In this document: piece by piece, positions 31,648-43,600 of the stretch
Numbering within the stretch: the stretch's first letter is position 1
How the letters are laid out: each line of letters begins with the position of its first letter
From: Phaseolus vulgaris
Taxonomy: Eukaryota; Streptophyta; Magnoliopsida; Fabales; Fabaceae
Assembly (NCBI RefSeq): GCF_000499845.2
Contig: NC_023749.2
Location: forward strand, 27,063,353 to 27,127,352
Direction of reading: 5' to 3'
DNA: 64,000 bases
Program-made: the position numbers and the translations under genes
Notes under the pieces: model-generated
Seen by the model: only the letters and a program-made list of their open reading frames with translations
Told to the model about the DNA's origin: nothing
The model's database searches: none

Positions 31648-32439
31648 TGTACCGCCCTGGTGGTCGGGTATGATGACGTGGCATCCTGCTACAGTGAAGG
31701 CGTGTTGACAAGGCGCCAGGTTGGCAAGAAGGGAAGGAAGTCGGGAGGCACGTGTAGTCGCCAGCTGTTAAGTTGGCGTGTTCCGACTTCCAGTTTACCA
31801 GAATAGGCGATCGCTAGGTTAAAGATCAAGTCGCCAGATGCAGACCCAGGCGACCAAGCAGTCGGAGATCGCCAGAACAAGCACATCGCCGAAGATGGAG
31901 GAGAAGCAGATTATGAAGGCGGCCGGCGAGACCACAGGGAAGGTGTATGAAGGCCCTAACTCGCCAGTTCCAGTAGAGATCGCACTCCTAAGTTAGCTAT
32001 GCACTGGGCAGTACCATGCATAAGTAACTTAGCCAAAATGAGAGCAGAAGCGGCGCCAAGTCAGGGAGCCTCCAGATGATGGCACGTGTACAGTTGGATG
32101 CGAGCCACGTGTCCAAGTCTGTAACTGCCAGGAGAGAGAAAACCACCAGGTATATAAGAGTTCTTAACAGACTTTCTGAGGTACGCACGTTCAGTTCATA
32201 CACTTTACGCTTGCGAGTGACAGAGCTGTTTGTGAGAGGATTTGCACGGTTCTAGTTCTTAGTATTTGGTGATACCGTCACTGACTTGAGCGTCGGAGTG
32301 CGATCGGCCGCAGCGGCGCCGTGTCGTTTCTTTGCAGGTTCTTGAAGTAGATCCAGGGGAGGAACGAAGGTGATAAGCGGTGCGCACGTCGATCCTTTGA
32401 CGAGGCATTCTCCAGCGCTCCGGTCAACAGGCAGGATCA
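31648..32439 (+). repeat. 3' LTR of element A (792 bp)
   Basis: Same ends as the 5' copy; followed by the TSD CTTGT at 32440-32444. Confidence 0.96.
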
Positions 32440-32444
32440 CTTGT

Positions 32445-32759
32445 TATTACATGCACTTTGTTCTTGTACAGGGGCCGAGACAATCGCGTGAACAATTGAT
32501 TCCTTTCATCACGCTCTACTTCTTCCTTCAAATTCTAGGACTTCAATTCTTGATCGAAAGTGTATTTATAAAATATTTTCTCACTCTGAAGTAAGTATTC
32601 GATATACTAATACAATAAATATAATAATAATGATAAATTCTTTTACAATTAAGTTTTAATTAGCATATATATCATGATTAATAACATATTATCTAATTTT
32701 CTCTATGCTTTATTTTAAATTAATCGTTTACTTACTTTAATGCATTTTCAGATAAAGAT
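32445..32759. other. Target DNA between element A and a solo LTR; no gene recognised
   Basis: Resumes the sequence of 20092-20261. AT-rich. A 41-codon frame at 32472-32594 holds SREQLIPFITLYFFLQ but shows no wider similarity I can support. Confidence 0.6.
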
Positions 32760-33576
32760 TGTATCGCCCTGGTAGTCGGAAGTGATGACGTGGCATCAAG
32801 CTACAGTGTAGGCGTGTTGGCAAGGCGCCCGATTTGCAGAAGGGAAGGAAGTCGGGGGGCTCGTGTAGTCGCCAGTTATTAAGTTGGCGTGCTCCGATCT
32901 TGGGCATACCAGGCGATCGCCCAGTTGAAGATGAAGTCGCCAGATGTGAACTCAGGCGACCAAGTGATTGGAGATCGCCAGAGCAAGCACATCGCCGAAG
33001 ATGAAGGTGGTGCAGATTATGAAGGCGGCCGGCGAGACCACAGGGAAGGTGTACGAAGGCACCCTAACTCGCCAATTCTAGTAGAGATCGCGCTCCCAAG
33101 TTAGCTATGCACTGGGAAGTACCATGCATAAGTAACTTAGCCAAAAGAGAGTCAGAAGCAGCGCCCAAGTCAAGGAGGCTCCAGATGATGGCACGTGTAC
33201 GACTGGATGTGAGCCATGTGTCCAGCTGCGTAACTGCCAGGAGAGAGAAAGTGACCAGGTATAAAAGGGTTTCCCAACGAACTTTTGAGGTACACGCACG
33301 TTCAGATTATACTCTTTACGCTTGAGAGTTCTTGAGCATACTGTGAGAGAGAACATTGCACGGTTCCTTGAGAGTTCTTGAGTGTTTGCTCTTGAAGTAT
33401 TTGGTGGTTCAGTCACTGACTTGGACGTTGGAGTGCGATCGGCCGCAGCGGCGCCGCTCTATTCTTTTGCAGGTTCTTGAGGTGGATCGTGACGAAGGAT
33501 GGAGGTTGAAGCGGTGCGCACGTCGATCCAAGTTTGACAAGACCAGTTCCAACGTTCTGGTCAACAGGCAGGATCA
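32760..33576 (+). repeat. Solo LTR (817 bp, C-type Tat family)
   Basis: Starts TGTATCGCCCTGGTAGTCGG, ends CAGGCAGGATCA; flanked by AAGAT at 32755-32759 and 33577-33581. TATA-like GGTATAAAAGGG near 33257 and the U5 block near 33418. Closest in the window to the LTR of element C. Confidence 0.94.
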
Positions 33577-35973
33577 AAGATCATGAGTCGTCCGACCCTA
33601 CCATACACACTTATATTCAGTTCGACTTTAATATATACCCATTTGCATAATCCTACATAGTATTAAATTCAAAAGTAGTTCCCATAAAAAAAAATACAGA
33701 AGTTGTTGCAATAATAGTACGATGATTATTGCCTCAAGATGCAAACATAGATTATGGTTTCTTTTGCGGTTGTCGGTAGTGGATGAAGTTAAAAGTTAAC
33801 CGTGTGTACACAAGGCACCAAATTGTCCTCCCTTAAGCCAAAATAATTCTGATTCTATTACCCGAAATCACGTTTGGTGAGACCCACAAAGCAAAATACC
33901 AAACAAAACGCAAGGGTCCCCCAAGCTGAATGAATATCTACACAATCACTTATTTTCTATTAACAATGTGATATGACTTTTTTTATTTGATATTCACTTA
34001 CTTTCTTTTTCATAAAATTTATCTATTTTAAAATTGTTCTAACATATCGAGATGACTCCACAAAATCGAACTCTTCTCCATATTCTAATATTTTAGATTA
34101 AGATATTCTCTCTTCATATATTGAGAATCCAAAATGTATCATTCTTATCTTCTCGTCCAACATCTTCTATATAATAATTATATAATTATCTGGTAAATTC
34201 AAGAAATGAATAAAATGAAAAAAATATATAAAAATATTAGACTATATTAGAAGAAAACTTTATAGTTTCAACCAAGACTATCTTAATATCCTTACAAAAC
34301 ATAAAGTGTTAGTTGTAGTTACATCTTGATATTTATAAAAAAAATTAATTTCTAATCTTTAATTAGAGAATATATATATATATATATATATATGTAACGT
34401 CATTATTCTTATATTTGATTATATCTTTGATTTCTTTTAATTATTTAATTCGTTGCTCTTATTATTTTTTATCTTTTCTGTAATTCTAGTTCATAAATTT
34501 TAAGAAAATTTCAATTTTAGTTTAATTCTAAATTTGCAATCATTTATTTTTATTTGTATATGTTAATTAATTAAATTGTTTTCTTAATAATATCCTAAAT
34601 AAATACGTAAGAGACCGGGTTCAATTGGATCAAATTAAAAAAAACACATGGAAAATCAAAAGTTATAGATTTTTGAAAATATGATACTGAAATAAAAATA
34701 TATCGAAATTAAAATCATGAACTCAAAGCTATAATTTTATTTGCTTACGCTACACTTGCACCCTCCAAACTTGGCTGAAGTCAAAAGTGGAAGCTTCCTT
34801 GTAGCAGTACAGCACAAATAGAAAAACAGTATGACAGAATGAAAAAGGCCACTGTGATCTATTGTTTATTTTGAACCTACCTCACCAGAATCTTTATGGA
34901 GGATCTCATAGGTTAATAAAGTAAAATCATTTTATATTATTTAGATATTTATGCTAAATAAATTTCAGTTGATTATTGAAGCTTAAACTTTGGGCATATA
35001 ATTAAAGTCACCACAAATATATGAATATGTATAATCATCAACAACGTAAATCAACTGTGTATATTTATTCTAATTTAATTAATGATATTAAATTTTAGTT
35101 GCAAATATTTTTAATCAAAAGGAATATTCATAATAATTCTATCATCAAATATACTTTAAATTTATAAATAAATATATACATATGTGGACCTTTACATAAA
35201 TATAACTAAACTTTTTTTAGTAATTATTTTTCATCAAATATGATGCTTCTTCATTAAATTAAGGTTTTGTTTTTTGTTTTCACTTAAAAATGTAGTTTTA
35301 TTTATTAGTTAAAACATAATAAGAATAGAATTTCATTAAATAGTTATATACTAAAAGTTCAAACTGACAAAGTATTAAAAAATGAAATAAATAAACTATA
35401 TTTATTATGACATTTACTCTAACTTTATTATATTCAAACAATTTAGAGGTTTTTTTACATTATCAATTAACCAGCTATAAAGTATATAATAAATTTATTA
35501 ATTTTTTATAATAATAATAATAATATTTATAAAATTTGTATATGAAAGTCAGTTATTAAATAATACTGCAAAAAGTTATAGTATTTTCACTATATTCATT
35601 TCAAAAAAAAAAAATTATGAATTTGATTGAGAAACAAGAAAATATGAAGACTTTTTACATCAACATTACAAATGATTATATGATAAATTTATAATATTAT
35701 GAAATAATACTTGGTTGTAAATATAACAATGATACATGAATATATTTTACTTTAAATATCTAAACAATATTTATATATTTTATATTTTTCCAATAATATC
35801 ATATTATATTTGTATTTTTTTATACATAATTTAGTATTTGAGATGTTCATCTATCATTTTTGTTAGGGACGTTCATTGGATCGGGTTATTCGAATTATTT
35901 AAATCAACTAAATCCAACCTAATTAAATTTGGTTTTATTTTATTTGCAATAGGGTTAAACCTGATCAGATCAA
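33577..35973. other. AT-rich intergenic DNA, no gene seen
   Basis: About 2.4 kb with no coding-like frame and no element ends that I can recognise. Holds a (TA)n run at 34371-34393 and many short A or T runs. Probably the native DNA of the locus or very old decayed repeats. Confidence 0.7.
34371..34393. repeat. (TA)n microsatellite
   Basis: Eleven and a half TA units, followed by TGTAACG. Confidence 0.95.
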
Positions 35974-36246
35974 CACTAGTACAAAAAAGTATATTAACGA
36001 TGGTTAAAAACAACATGTAAAGACGATTCTAAAATCATCGTTATTGCGGACGACGTTAAAAAGTGGGGACTTTTAACGATAATTCTTCAATCGTCATTAT
36101 AAATCGACTTATAACGACAGTTACATCAACTGTCGTTATAAATGTCTCCTAACTATTTTTAAAAAAAAAATTAGGAGACTTTTAAAGACGGTTCCTAACC
36201 GTCGTTGTAAGTATGCGTTTTTAAAGACAGTTGTTGCAATTGTTAT
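35974..36246 (-). repeat. CACTA terminal and subterminal repeats
   Basis: CACTAGTACAAAA end followed by short direct and inverted copies of TATAACGACAGTT, AACCGTCGTTGTAA and TTTTAAAGACGGTT, and an inverted pair around TTAGGAGAC/GTCTCCTAA. Such arrays are the usual transposase-binding zone in CACTA elements. Confidence 0.8.
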
Positions 36247-36839
36247 ATGTAGGTATTTAAAAAAAATTATTTTTTAATAAATCTCAGACCTGTATAAAAT
36301 TTTCAATTCCAGAAAATCAAAACATTTAAAATCATAATTTAAATAAAAATATATACAACAAATTATAACATTATACAAAAAGTTTTGCTAATATATGAAA
36401 AAGTTTGTCATTCTAATGATTTATCCATTCTAAGGTGTTATACATGGTTAGAAAATACTTTGACCATATTGTTCTCACAAACTCCAATACTTTCGAATCT
36501 AGCGGGTGTTGGTCGATGAACAATTGTGACATTTGAAATTTTTTGATTATTGCATGAATAATAAACCCCAAATTTTAAAGTGTTTATTGTATTGAGGTAT
36601 TATCTTATCCCAACCTTTATTAATTGCAGCTTACAAAATAGTCAACATCCAATTAATTGAATGACTTGAGGGTCTAAAAACCCATATATATTGTATTTTC
36701 CCTTATCCAAGAATAATCCAAAAAGATACCTAAATTTCAATAAGTTAGTACTAATATATTTAATAAATCAAAAGTATAAAGATTTTAATATTTGAACTTA
36801 CATCATCCATAATTGCAGAACTGTTATGTTAATCTCTTG

Positions 36840-38781
36840 ATCTCCAGATGCAAGGTCCAACAAATCAGACATGTGAACCTACAACGGTAGATTACTATGC
36901 CTTCCAAAAACATTGGCATCCCATGGAACCTCTAAGACGGTTGTATCTAAAGTTGTAGTAACTTCCACCAATGCCCCCAGAGGATCATCAATGGAGAATA
37001 TTTTCTTCTTTCCCAGAGGCAGTTTTGTCTTAGGTTCCTGCTACTCATCAACAAACAAAAAAATACTTAAATTAGTTAAAATGTAATATATCTGATATAT
37101 AATTCTATTAGTATTAGTGCAAAGATATACCTTAAAGTTTATAGGTCTGACGAGATGTCTAGGCCAGGCAACGAAAGTATGTAATGCCTCTGCTACAATT
37201 GTGACCTCTGATGTCGGCACAGGAACTGCAAGATCACCATAAAGGACCTTCTCCACCGTGACCTTCATGAAATTAGAAGGAAGAGGCACATTGTGTAACA
37301 TTGTGACCCCTTCATAACACTTACCCAAGGCAACGAATCGGGTCAAAGAATTACACTCAACATATAACTCGCATTGGCTAGTGGAGCCAAAGTCATTTGT
37401 AGATCAACCGCCAAACAACTCCCTTTAGTGTTGACTTTCTTAATAGGAGATGGAGGTGGTTCATCTTCTACTATAGTAGGTGGTTGCTGAGAGAGTCCTA
37501 AACCCTCCCACCGCTTTTTGAACTCCCTTTCCATTCGCACATTAAACTCCTCCATGAAGCTTTCTCTAAGCTCTTGAGTTACCTCAACCTTTAACTGCTC
37601 AAGTAATTGTAGTAAATACTCTTGGCTAGGTTGATTGGACGATTGTTCCTTGCTATGTGATGAAGGTCCAAAGTATGACCGAATCCCAACCCCATATCCA
37701 ATTACATGAACACGTCCAGGGTGTTCATGTCGTCCGAGAGCAACATTAAGAATATCATAACGACCACATGGATTAAAAGTCCCCTGTGTTGATTGCTCAG
37801 CAAGAGAACCCTAAAACAAATGAAAAGAAATTCTCAAACTTCAACACATTGAATTTAAAATAACACATAGAAAACATATTTCTTACAATTCGTTCAACTG
37901 TTTGTTTTGTAGACTTAGAACTCCATGTCCCTAATGGGTTTATACAGGCACCCTTCAACATCTCATGTCGGGGTGGTGGGGATGGAGGCCTCAAAGAATC
38001 TACACTATTCATTTCCTCAATGGAAGTAGAACGTGCTTTAATCTTTTCTTCAAGCATCTTCTGCTCTAACAACTTATAACCACCACGGGACAATAACTGT
38101 GGGGTATCATTATGTTCCTGACTGACTTTTTCTTTGTTCCGAACCTCTTATCATAACATTCAAAATTTAATAATACGTTAATATAAACTATATTCAAATA
38201 TAAAAGTGATATTAACCTGCCATTTTTAGTTTGTCGAATCTGCACAAACTGCTGCCAAGTTTCTTCATCAAGGGATGCATATTTTGTACAAGGATTTTCT
38301 TCTTTCCTTTCACCATATATATAATCTGTTGTCAATTTTGATTTGAACTGGCGAAACTTGACACCCACATCAGAAAGAACCTTTGCTTTCAAGGTTTCCA
38401 CATTCGGGATCTTGTAATGCGTCTACATTATTTGAAAGAATTAGTTCATAAACAAGAACAAAGTATAAAAGAACTTTAGATTGAAAAAAATTAAAAACAA
38501 TTACATACCAGAATATCTTGCCAAATCATGTTTTTCTCGTGGTCAGTCACGTAATCCCAAGACTTAGTTAAGATAGAGATCCTTTCACGAGACAGTACTC
38601 CGAGATAACTCCTATATTTCTTTGCATATTGCCCAGTGGCAACACCAGTGTGGACATCAATAGACAAAGGTATTTTGTCATCTTTATTTATCTTCTTAAA
38701 CATATTCTTTAATCTTATAGGTCCTCTACCAAATTTTGAACGAGAAACTTTATCATCTGCCATGTTCATGTTATCAAACAA
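36840..38781 (-). pseudogene. CACTA second gene, Transposase_24-type
   Basis: Minus strand in several likely exons. 38781-38491: KFGRGPIRLKNMFKKINKDD, GVATGQYAKKYRSYLGVLSR, WDYVTDHEKNMIWQDIL. 38401-38210: VGVKFRQFKSKLTTDYIYG, CTKYASLDEETWQQFVQIRQ. 38093-37860: GGYKLLEQKMLEEKIKARST with a coiled part and SPPPRHEMLKG. 37800-37343: further coiled coil (LLQLLEQLKVEVTQELRESF). 37346-37130: VEKVLYGDLAVPVPTSEVTI and HTFVAWPRHLV. AT-rich gaps between parts look like introns. In this superfamily the protein accompanies the TNP2-type transposase; its exact task is not known to me. Confidence 0.72.
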
Positions 38782-38881
38782 ATATGATAAGCATTAAGAA
38801 TATGAAATATAATTAAAATTATATATTGTAAAACTAAACATGAATCACATGCACATATAAATATATATTCCTTCGTCATGA

Positions 38882-39481
38882 TCATTTCGAGTTGCATGTA
38901 CAATACCAACAACATCCTCATACTCTTTATTGATGGTGGTTCTTGTAAGTGATTCAATCTCACAAATGTCATTGTTTGTATCTTCTGTGTCATTATGTTC
39001 TTTTATTCCATGTAGCACAACAAACCAATGGTCAGACGTAGGATCTTGGATATAGAAAACTTAGGAAGCTTGATGCGCCATTATGAATGGTTCGTCATGA
39101 TAACTTATCTTTCGAAAGTCAACCAAAGTCATTCCTGATTCATCAAATTTGACACCAGTCTTATTGTCAACCCATTTTCATTTGAAAACAGGTACAATAA
39201 ACTTGGTATAATTAACTTCCCAAATCTCTACTATGACACCATAATAAGGCATTGATCCCACAACAGGATTTTGATCCTTTGCAGTTGAAAACTGCATAGA
39301 CTTTGCCTCCAAGGTGACTCCGCTATTTTGCAGTGTACTCCTATCATCTTGAGAATTTGTGTAAAACAAACAACTATTTACTTCATAGCCATAACAACAT
39401 AAAACATCAAATTTGAGACCGTTTGCAAGCCATGTTAATGTTTCAGATGCTGATGGTTCATTCATTATTTGTTGCTTAAAC
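38882..39481 (-). pseudogene. CACTA transposase, C-terminal (DUF4216-type) part
   Basis: Continues, across element B, the frame that stops at 51695: NKTFMSWF before B and KQQIMNEPSASETLTWLANG after it. Then VEIWEVNYTKFIVPVFK, a TGA near 39178, KWVDNKTGVKFDESGMTLVD and an in-frame stop near 39061 before VFYIQDPTSDHWFVVLHG. Ends in an acidic stretch (NDTEDTNNDICEIESLT). The stops are independent of the B insertion. Confidence 0.78.
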
Positions 39482-40274
39482 TGTACCGCCCTGGTGGTCG
39501 GGTGCGATGACGTGGCACCCTGCTACAGTGCAGGCGTGTTGACAAGGCGCCAGGTTGGCAGTTGGGAAGGAAGTCGGGAGGCACGTGTAGTCGCCGATTG
39601 TTAAGTTGGCGTGTTCCGATCTCCAGCTTACCAGAATAGGCGATCGTCAGGTTGGGGATGAAGTCGCCAGACACAGACTCAGGCGACCAGGCAGTCGGAG
39701 ATCGCCAGAACAAGCACATCGCCGAAGGTGAAGGAGAAGCAGATTATGAAGGCGGCCGGCGAGACCACAGGGAAGGTGTATGAAGGCCCCACCTCGCCAG
39801 TTTCAGTAGAGATCGCACTCCTGAGTTAGCTATGCACTGGGCAGTACCATGCATAGATAACTTAGCCAAAATGAGAGTAGAAACAGCGCCAAGTCAGGGA
39901 GCCTCCGGATGATGGCACGTGTACAGTTGGATATGAGCCACGTGTCCAAGTCTGTAACTGCCAGGAGAGAGAAAACCACCAGGTATATAAGAGTTCCTAA
40001 CAAATTTTCTAAGGTACGCACGTTCAGTTCATACACTTTACGCTTGCGAGTGACAGAGCTGTTTGTGAGAGAGAGTTTTCACGGTTCCAGTTCTTAGTAT
40101 TTGGTGATACCGTCACTGACTTGAGCGTCGGAGTGCGATCGGCCGCAGCGGCGCCGTGTTGTTTCTTTGCAGGTTCTTGAGATAGATCCAGAGGAGGAAC
40201 GGAAGTGAGAAGCGGCGCGCACGTTGATCCTTTGACGAGGCATTCTCCAGCGCTCCGGTCAACAGGCAGGATCA
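39482..40274 (+). repeat. 5' LTR of element B (793 bp)
   Basis: TGTACCGCCCTGGTGGTCGG ... GGCAGGATCA; TATATAA near 39983. Primer site GGCGCCCACCGTGGGGCC follows at 40278-40295. Confidence 0.96.
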
Positions 40275-40640
40275 TCAGGCGCCCACCGTGGGGCCGTGTA
40301 AAACGTGCTCCCATCCACAACGTGAGTTCGTGGAAGTTTTCTAGGTTTTCGGCGTGGTTGTGTGTTGGTGCAACCGTCGTTCTTGGTTTCTTTGAGTTTC
40401 GTTCGGTGAAGTTTGCGTTTTAAATCGTTCGTTTGGCTTTTCGATCGGTGGATTCGAGTTCTTTCGTTTGGTTGTTTGGTTCGCGGGGAAACAGTGGTTT
40501 TTGGTGAAGCTGCGATCTTCTTCGAAGGTTTGCGGTGTTCTTGAAGTTCTTGCGCAGTTTCTTGAGTTTTCTCCGGTTGATCGCTGATTCGATCGTGGTT
40601 GAAGTGTTATTTGCTGTATTTCTGTGGTTCGCTGAAGTTA

Positions 40641-43600
40641 ATGAGAAAGATGAGAAGCAATCGTTCCAGTCCCGTGGCTCCCGTCGCAGCTGAAGGCGAC
40701 GCCGCCATGACCATGGCGCAGATGGCAGAAATGATGCGCTCATTGCAGGCCACTGTAGAAGCCTCGCGCGTCGAGCAGGCAAGGATACATGAAGACCTGG
40801 TCGCCTCTCGCGCCAGGAACGAGGAGCTCAGCAAGGTAGCTGAGGAGCTACGTCGAGCTCTTCAGGAGCAGCAGGTTTGTTCTTCTGCTGAAGAGGTGGC
40901 ACCGTCGACGCCGCCTCGTGTTTTCCCAATGCCTTTCATTCAGGCGATTACCGACACGCCAATTCCCACGAGCGTGGTCCCGGTTAAAGCTGTTTTTACT
41001 GGCGTGGAGGATCCAGAGGCTCATCTGACCACGTTCCACACATAGATGATGCTGTCAGGAGGGTCGGACGCCGTCTATTGTAAGATGTTCGTGAGCACGC
41101 TCCAGGGAACGGCGATGGAGTGGTTTGTGAGCCTGCCTAATGGCCACATAACTAATTTTCAACAATTCTCGAAAATCTTTGTCGAGCAGTATATTGTGAA
41201 CAAGGCACCGCCCAGGGTGTCCTATGATCTGTTTGATATAAGGCAGTACCATGGGGAGTCCCTTAGAGACTACCTCAATCGCTTCGGAGCGCAGATGGTC
41301 CGATCGCCGGCCAAGGATGAAGAAATGCTGGTCTATGCCTTCAAGAAGGGCGTGCAGCCAGGGCCATTCTGCGAGGCCTTGATCAGGGCTCATCCAGCGA
41401 CGTTTGCTGAAGTCAGGCGACTCGCAGTGGCCCACATCGCCGACGAGAGCGAAGTCGCCGAGAAGAGAGGCAGCGTGGCTCCCGCCATGCCACGCGCCCA
41501 GACCAGGATCCAGCCACAGAGGGTGCTGGAAACGGCGGCGGCGGCCAGAAAAGACCAAAGGACTCGCTATCCTTACGATAGGAGAAATAAGGGAAGAAGT
41601 CAAGCGCGCCAACCGCCAGCACGCCAACAACCAGCACGCCGGGAATACAATCGCCCGCCTAAGCACAAATTCGTCATGGGACTAGCGGACCTGATCGCTA
41701 TCCCTAACATATCTGCTAGGTTGAAGGCGCCCGAGAAGGTGGGCGACAAGGTGCTGGGGTCAAAGCCAGACGTTTGGTGCGAGTTCCACCAGTGCTTTGG
41801 CAACAACCTGGACTCGTGTTTGTCTTTAGGATACCAGCTCGATGATCTGGTTAAGAGCGGGTTCCTAAACGACTATCTGCTGGACAGAAGGACCGGAGGA
41901 GCGTCGAGTTCCCAGCCGGCGGGTGGAGAAGCCCAGCAACACGAGATGCCTATCCATGGGGAAATCCACACCATTGCAGGGGGTTTCTCAGGTGGTGGAT
42001 GCACCGCATCGCAGAGGAACAAGTATGCGCGATCGGTGATGTCAGTGGACATGTTTGAAGATCACTCGCCGGAAGTGGACATTACGTTCACCAAGCAGGA
42101 TCTTCGGGACGTTGTGCCTCATGACAACGATCCCATTGTTATTTCGTTGGTAACGGCAGGGAGGAAGGTCCACCGAGTTCTGGTGGACCAAGGAAGCTCG
42201 GCAGACGTGATGTTCTGGCCGACTTTCACATAGCTGGAATTGCCCCTTGACCAGCTGAGGCCCTATGGAGGGTGCTTGTATGGGTTCGCTGGCGACCAGG
42301 TGGAGGTCAGGGGGTACATTGAGCTGAGGACCACGTTTACAGATGAGGCTGGGTCGAGGACGGAGAAAATCAAGTACCTCATCGTAAACGCCCCTTCAGC
42401 ATATAACATCCTGTTGGGAAGGCCCACTCTTAACAGGATAGGCGCCATTCCATCGACTAGGCACATGAAGGTGAAGCTGCCGTCCATGGAAGGGGTGGTG
42501 ATCACGATCAAGTCGGACCAGAAGGAAGCGAAAAGGTGCTATGAGAATATCCTGAAAAACAAAAGGTCCGTGAGCTATGTAACGACCACCCCGCCTCCCG
42601 GTGTGAAGCCCAGACCACCGGTAACAGAGGAGGCCGCCGGAAGGGATGTAGAGATGATAGATGCTGAGCTGGGGGAGAGGAATGCTGGCCTGGAGGAAGA
42701 AGAGGCGCGGAATCGCCCTGAAGAAGCAAGGGAACTGGGAATCGCCAAGGCGGTGATTGCCAGAGAATCCAGGCCCAAACCCGTCGAGCAGTGGCTCGAG
42801 AAGGAGATCGGGGGGAAAGTTTTCAAGCTCGGAAGATCTCTGGAGGTCGATCTCCAGGACCAGATCGCCAAGGTGATTGAGCGGCATCTGGACGCGTTTG
42901 CATGGTCCGCCTCGGACATGCCCGGGATTGATCCCGACTTCCTGTGCCATCATCTGGCGATGGACAACATGGTGAGACCGGTGCGACAAAGAAGGAGGAA
43001 ATTTAATGAAGAAAGGAGGCAGGCGATCAAGGACGAGACCCAGAAACTCCTCGCTGCAGGCCACATCAGGGAAGTCCAGTACCCTGAATGGTTGGCGAAC
43101 GTCGTACTGGTGAAGAAGAGCAACGGGAAATGGCGCATGTGCGTCGATTTCACCGATCTGAATAAGGCTTGCCCAAAGGATTCGTATCCTTTACCAAGCA
43201 TTGATGCCCTGGTTGATAGTGCTGCAGGGTGCAAGCTGCTGAGCTTCCTGGATGCCTTCTCGGGCTATAATCAGATCAAGACGCATCCCATGGATGAAGA
43301 AAAGACAGCCTTCATGACGGAGAGGTCGTGCTACTGCTATAAGGTGATGCCGTTTGGGCTGAAGAACGCGGGGGCCACGTACCAGAGGCTGATGGATCGA
43401 GTACTTGCACCAATGCTGGGAAGGAACGTGCAAGCTTACGTCGATGACATGGTCGTGACCTCGCAGGAGAAGAGCAAGCACGTTGCAGACTTGGAAGAAT
43501 TGTTCACGACGATCGCCAAGTTCAAGTTGAAGCTCAACCCGGAGAAATGCATTTTCGGCGTGGAGGCTGGAAAATTTTTGGGTTTTCTCTTGACTGAAAG

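Larger units (their letters stand above)
20262..32439 (+). mobile_element. Element A: complete Tat-type Ty3/gypsy retrotransposon (12178 bp)
   Basis: LTRs 20262-21053 and 31648-32439, flanked by the TSD CTTGT (20257-20261 and 32440-32444). The two 792-bp LTRs differ at three sites by my reading, so the insertion is recent. Order: LTR, primer site, 360-bp leader, gag-pol (21414-26867), hairpin/AATAAA block, repeat array (27113-27850), opposite-strand gene (28444-31052), purine tract, LTR. The second RNase H-like domain in pol and the extra gene after pol place it in the Tat lineage. A is the best candidate for a helper element in the window. Confidence 0.96.

Noticed and set aside
32472..32594. 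Possible host exon after an acceptor-like TTGTACAG, with SREQLIPFI slightly like a PP2A A-subunit repeat
   Set aside because: Only about a dozen residues look alike, the continuation does not, and the flank at 20092-20261 shows no matching exon.
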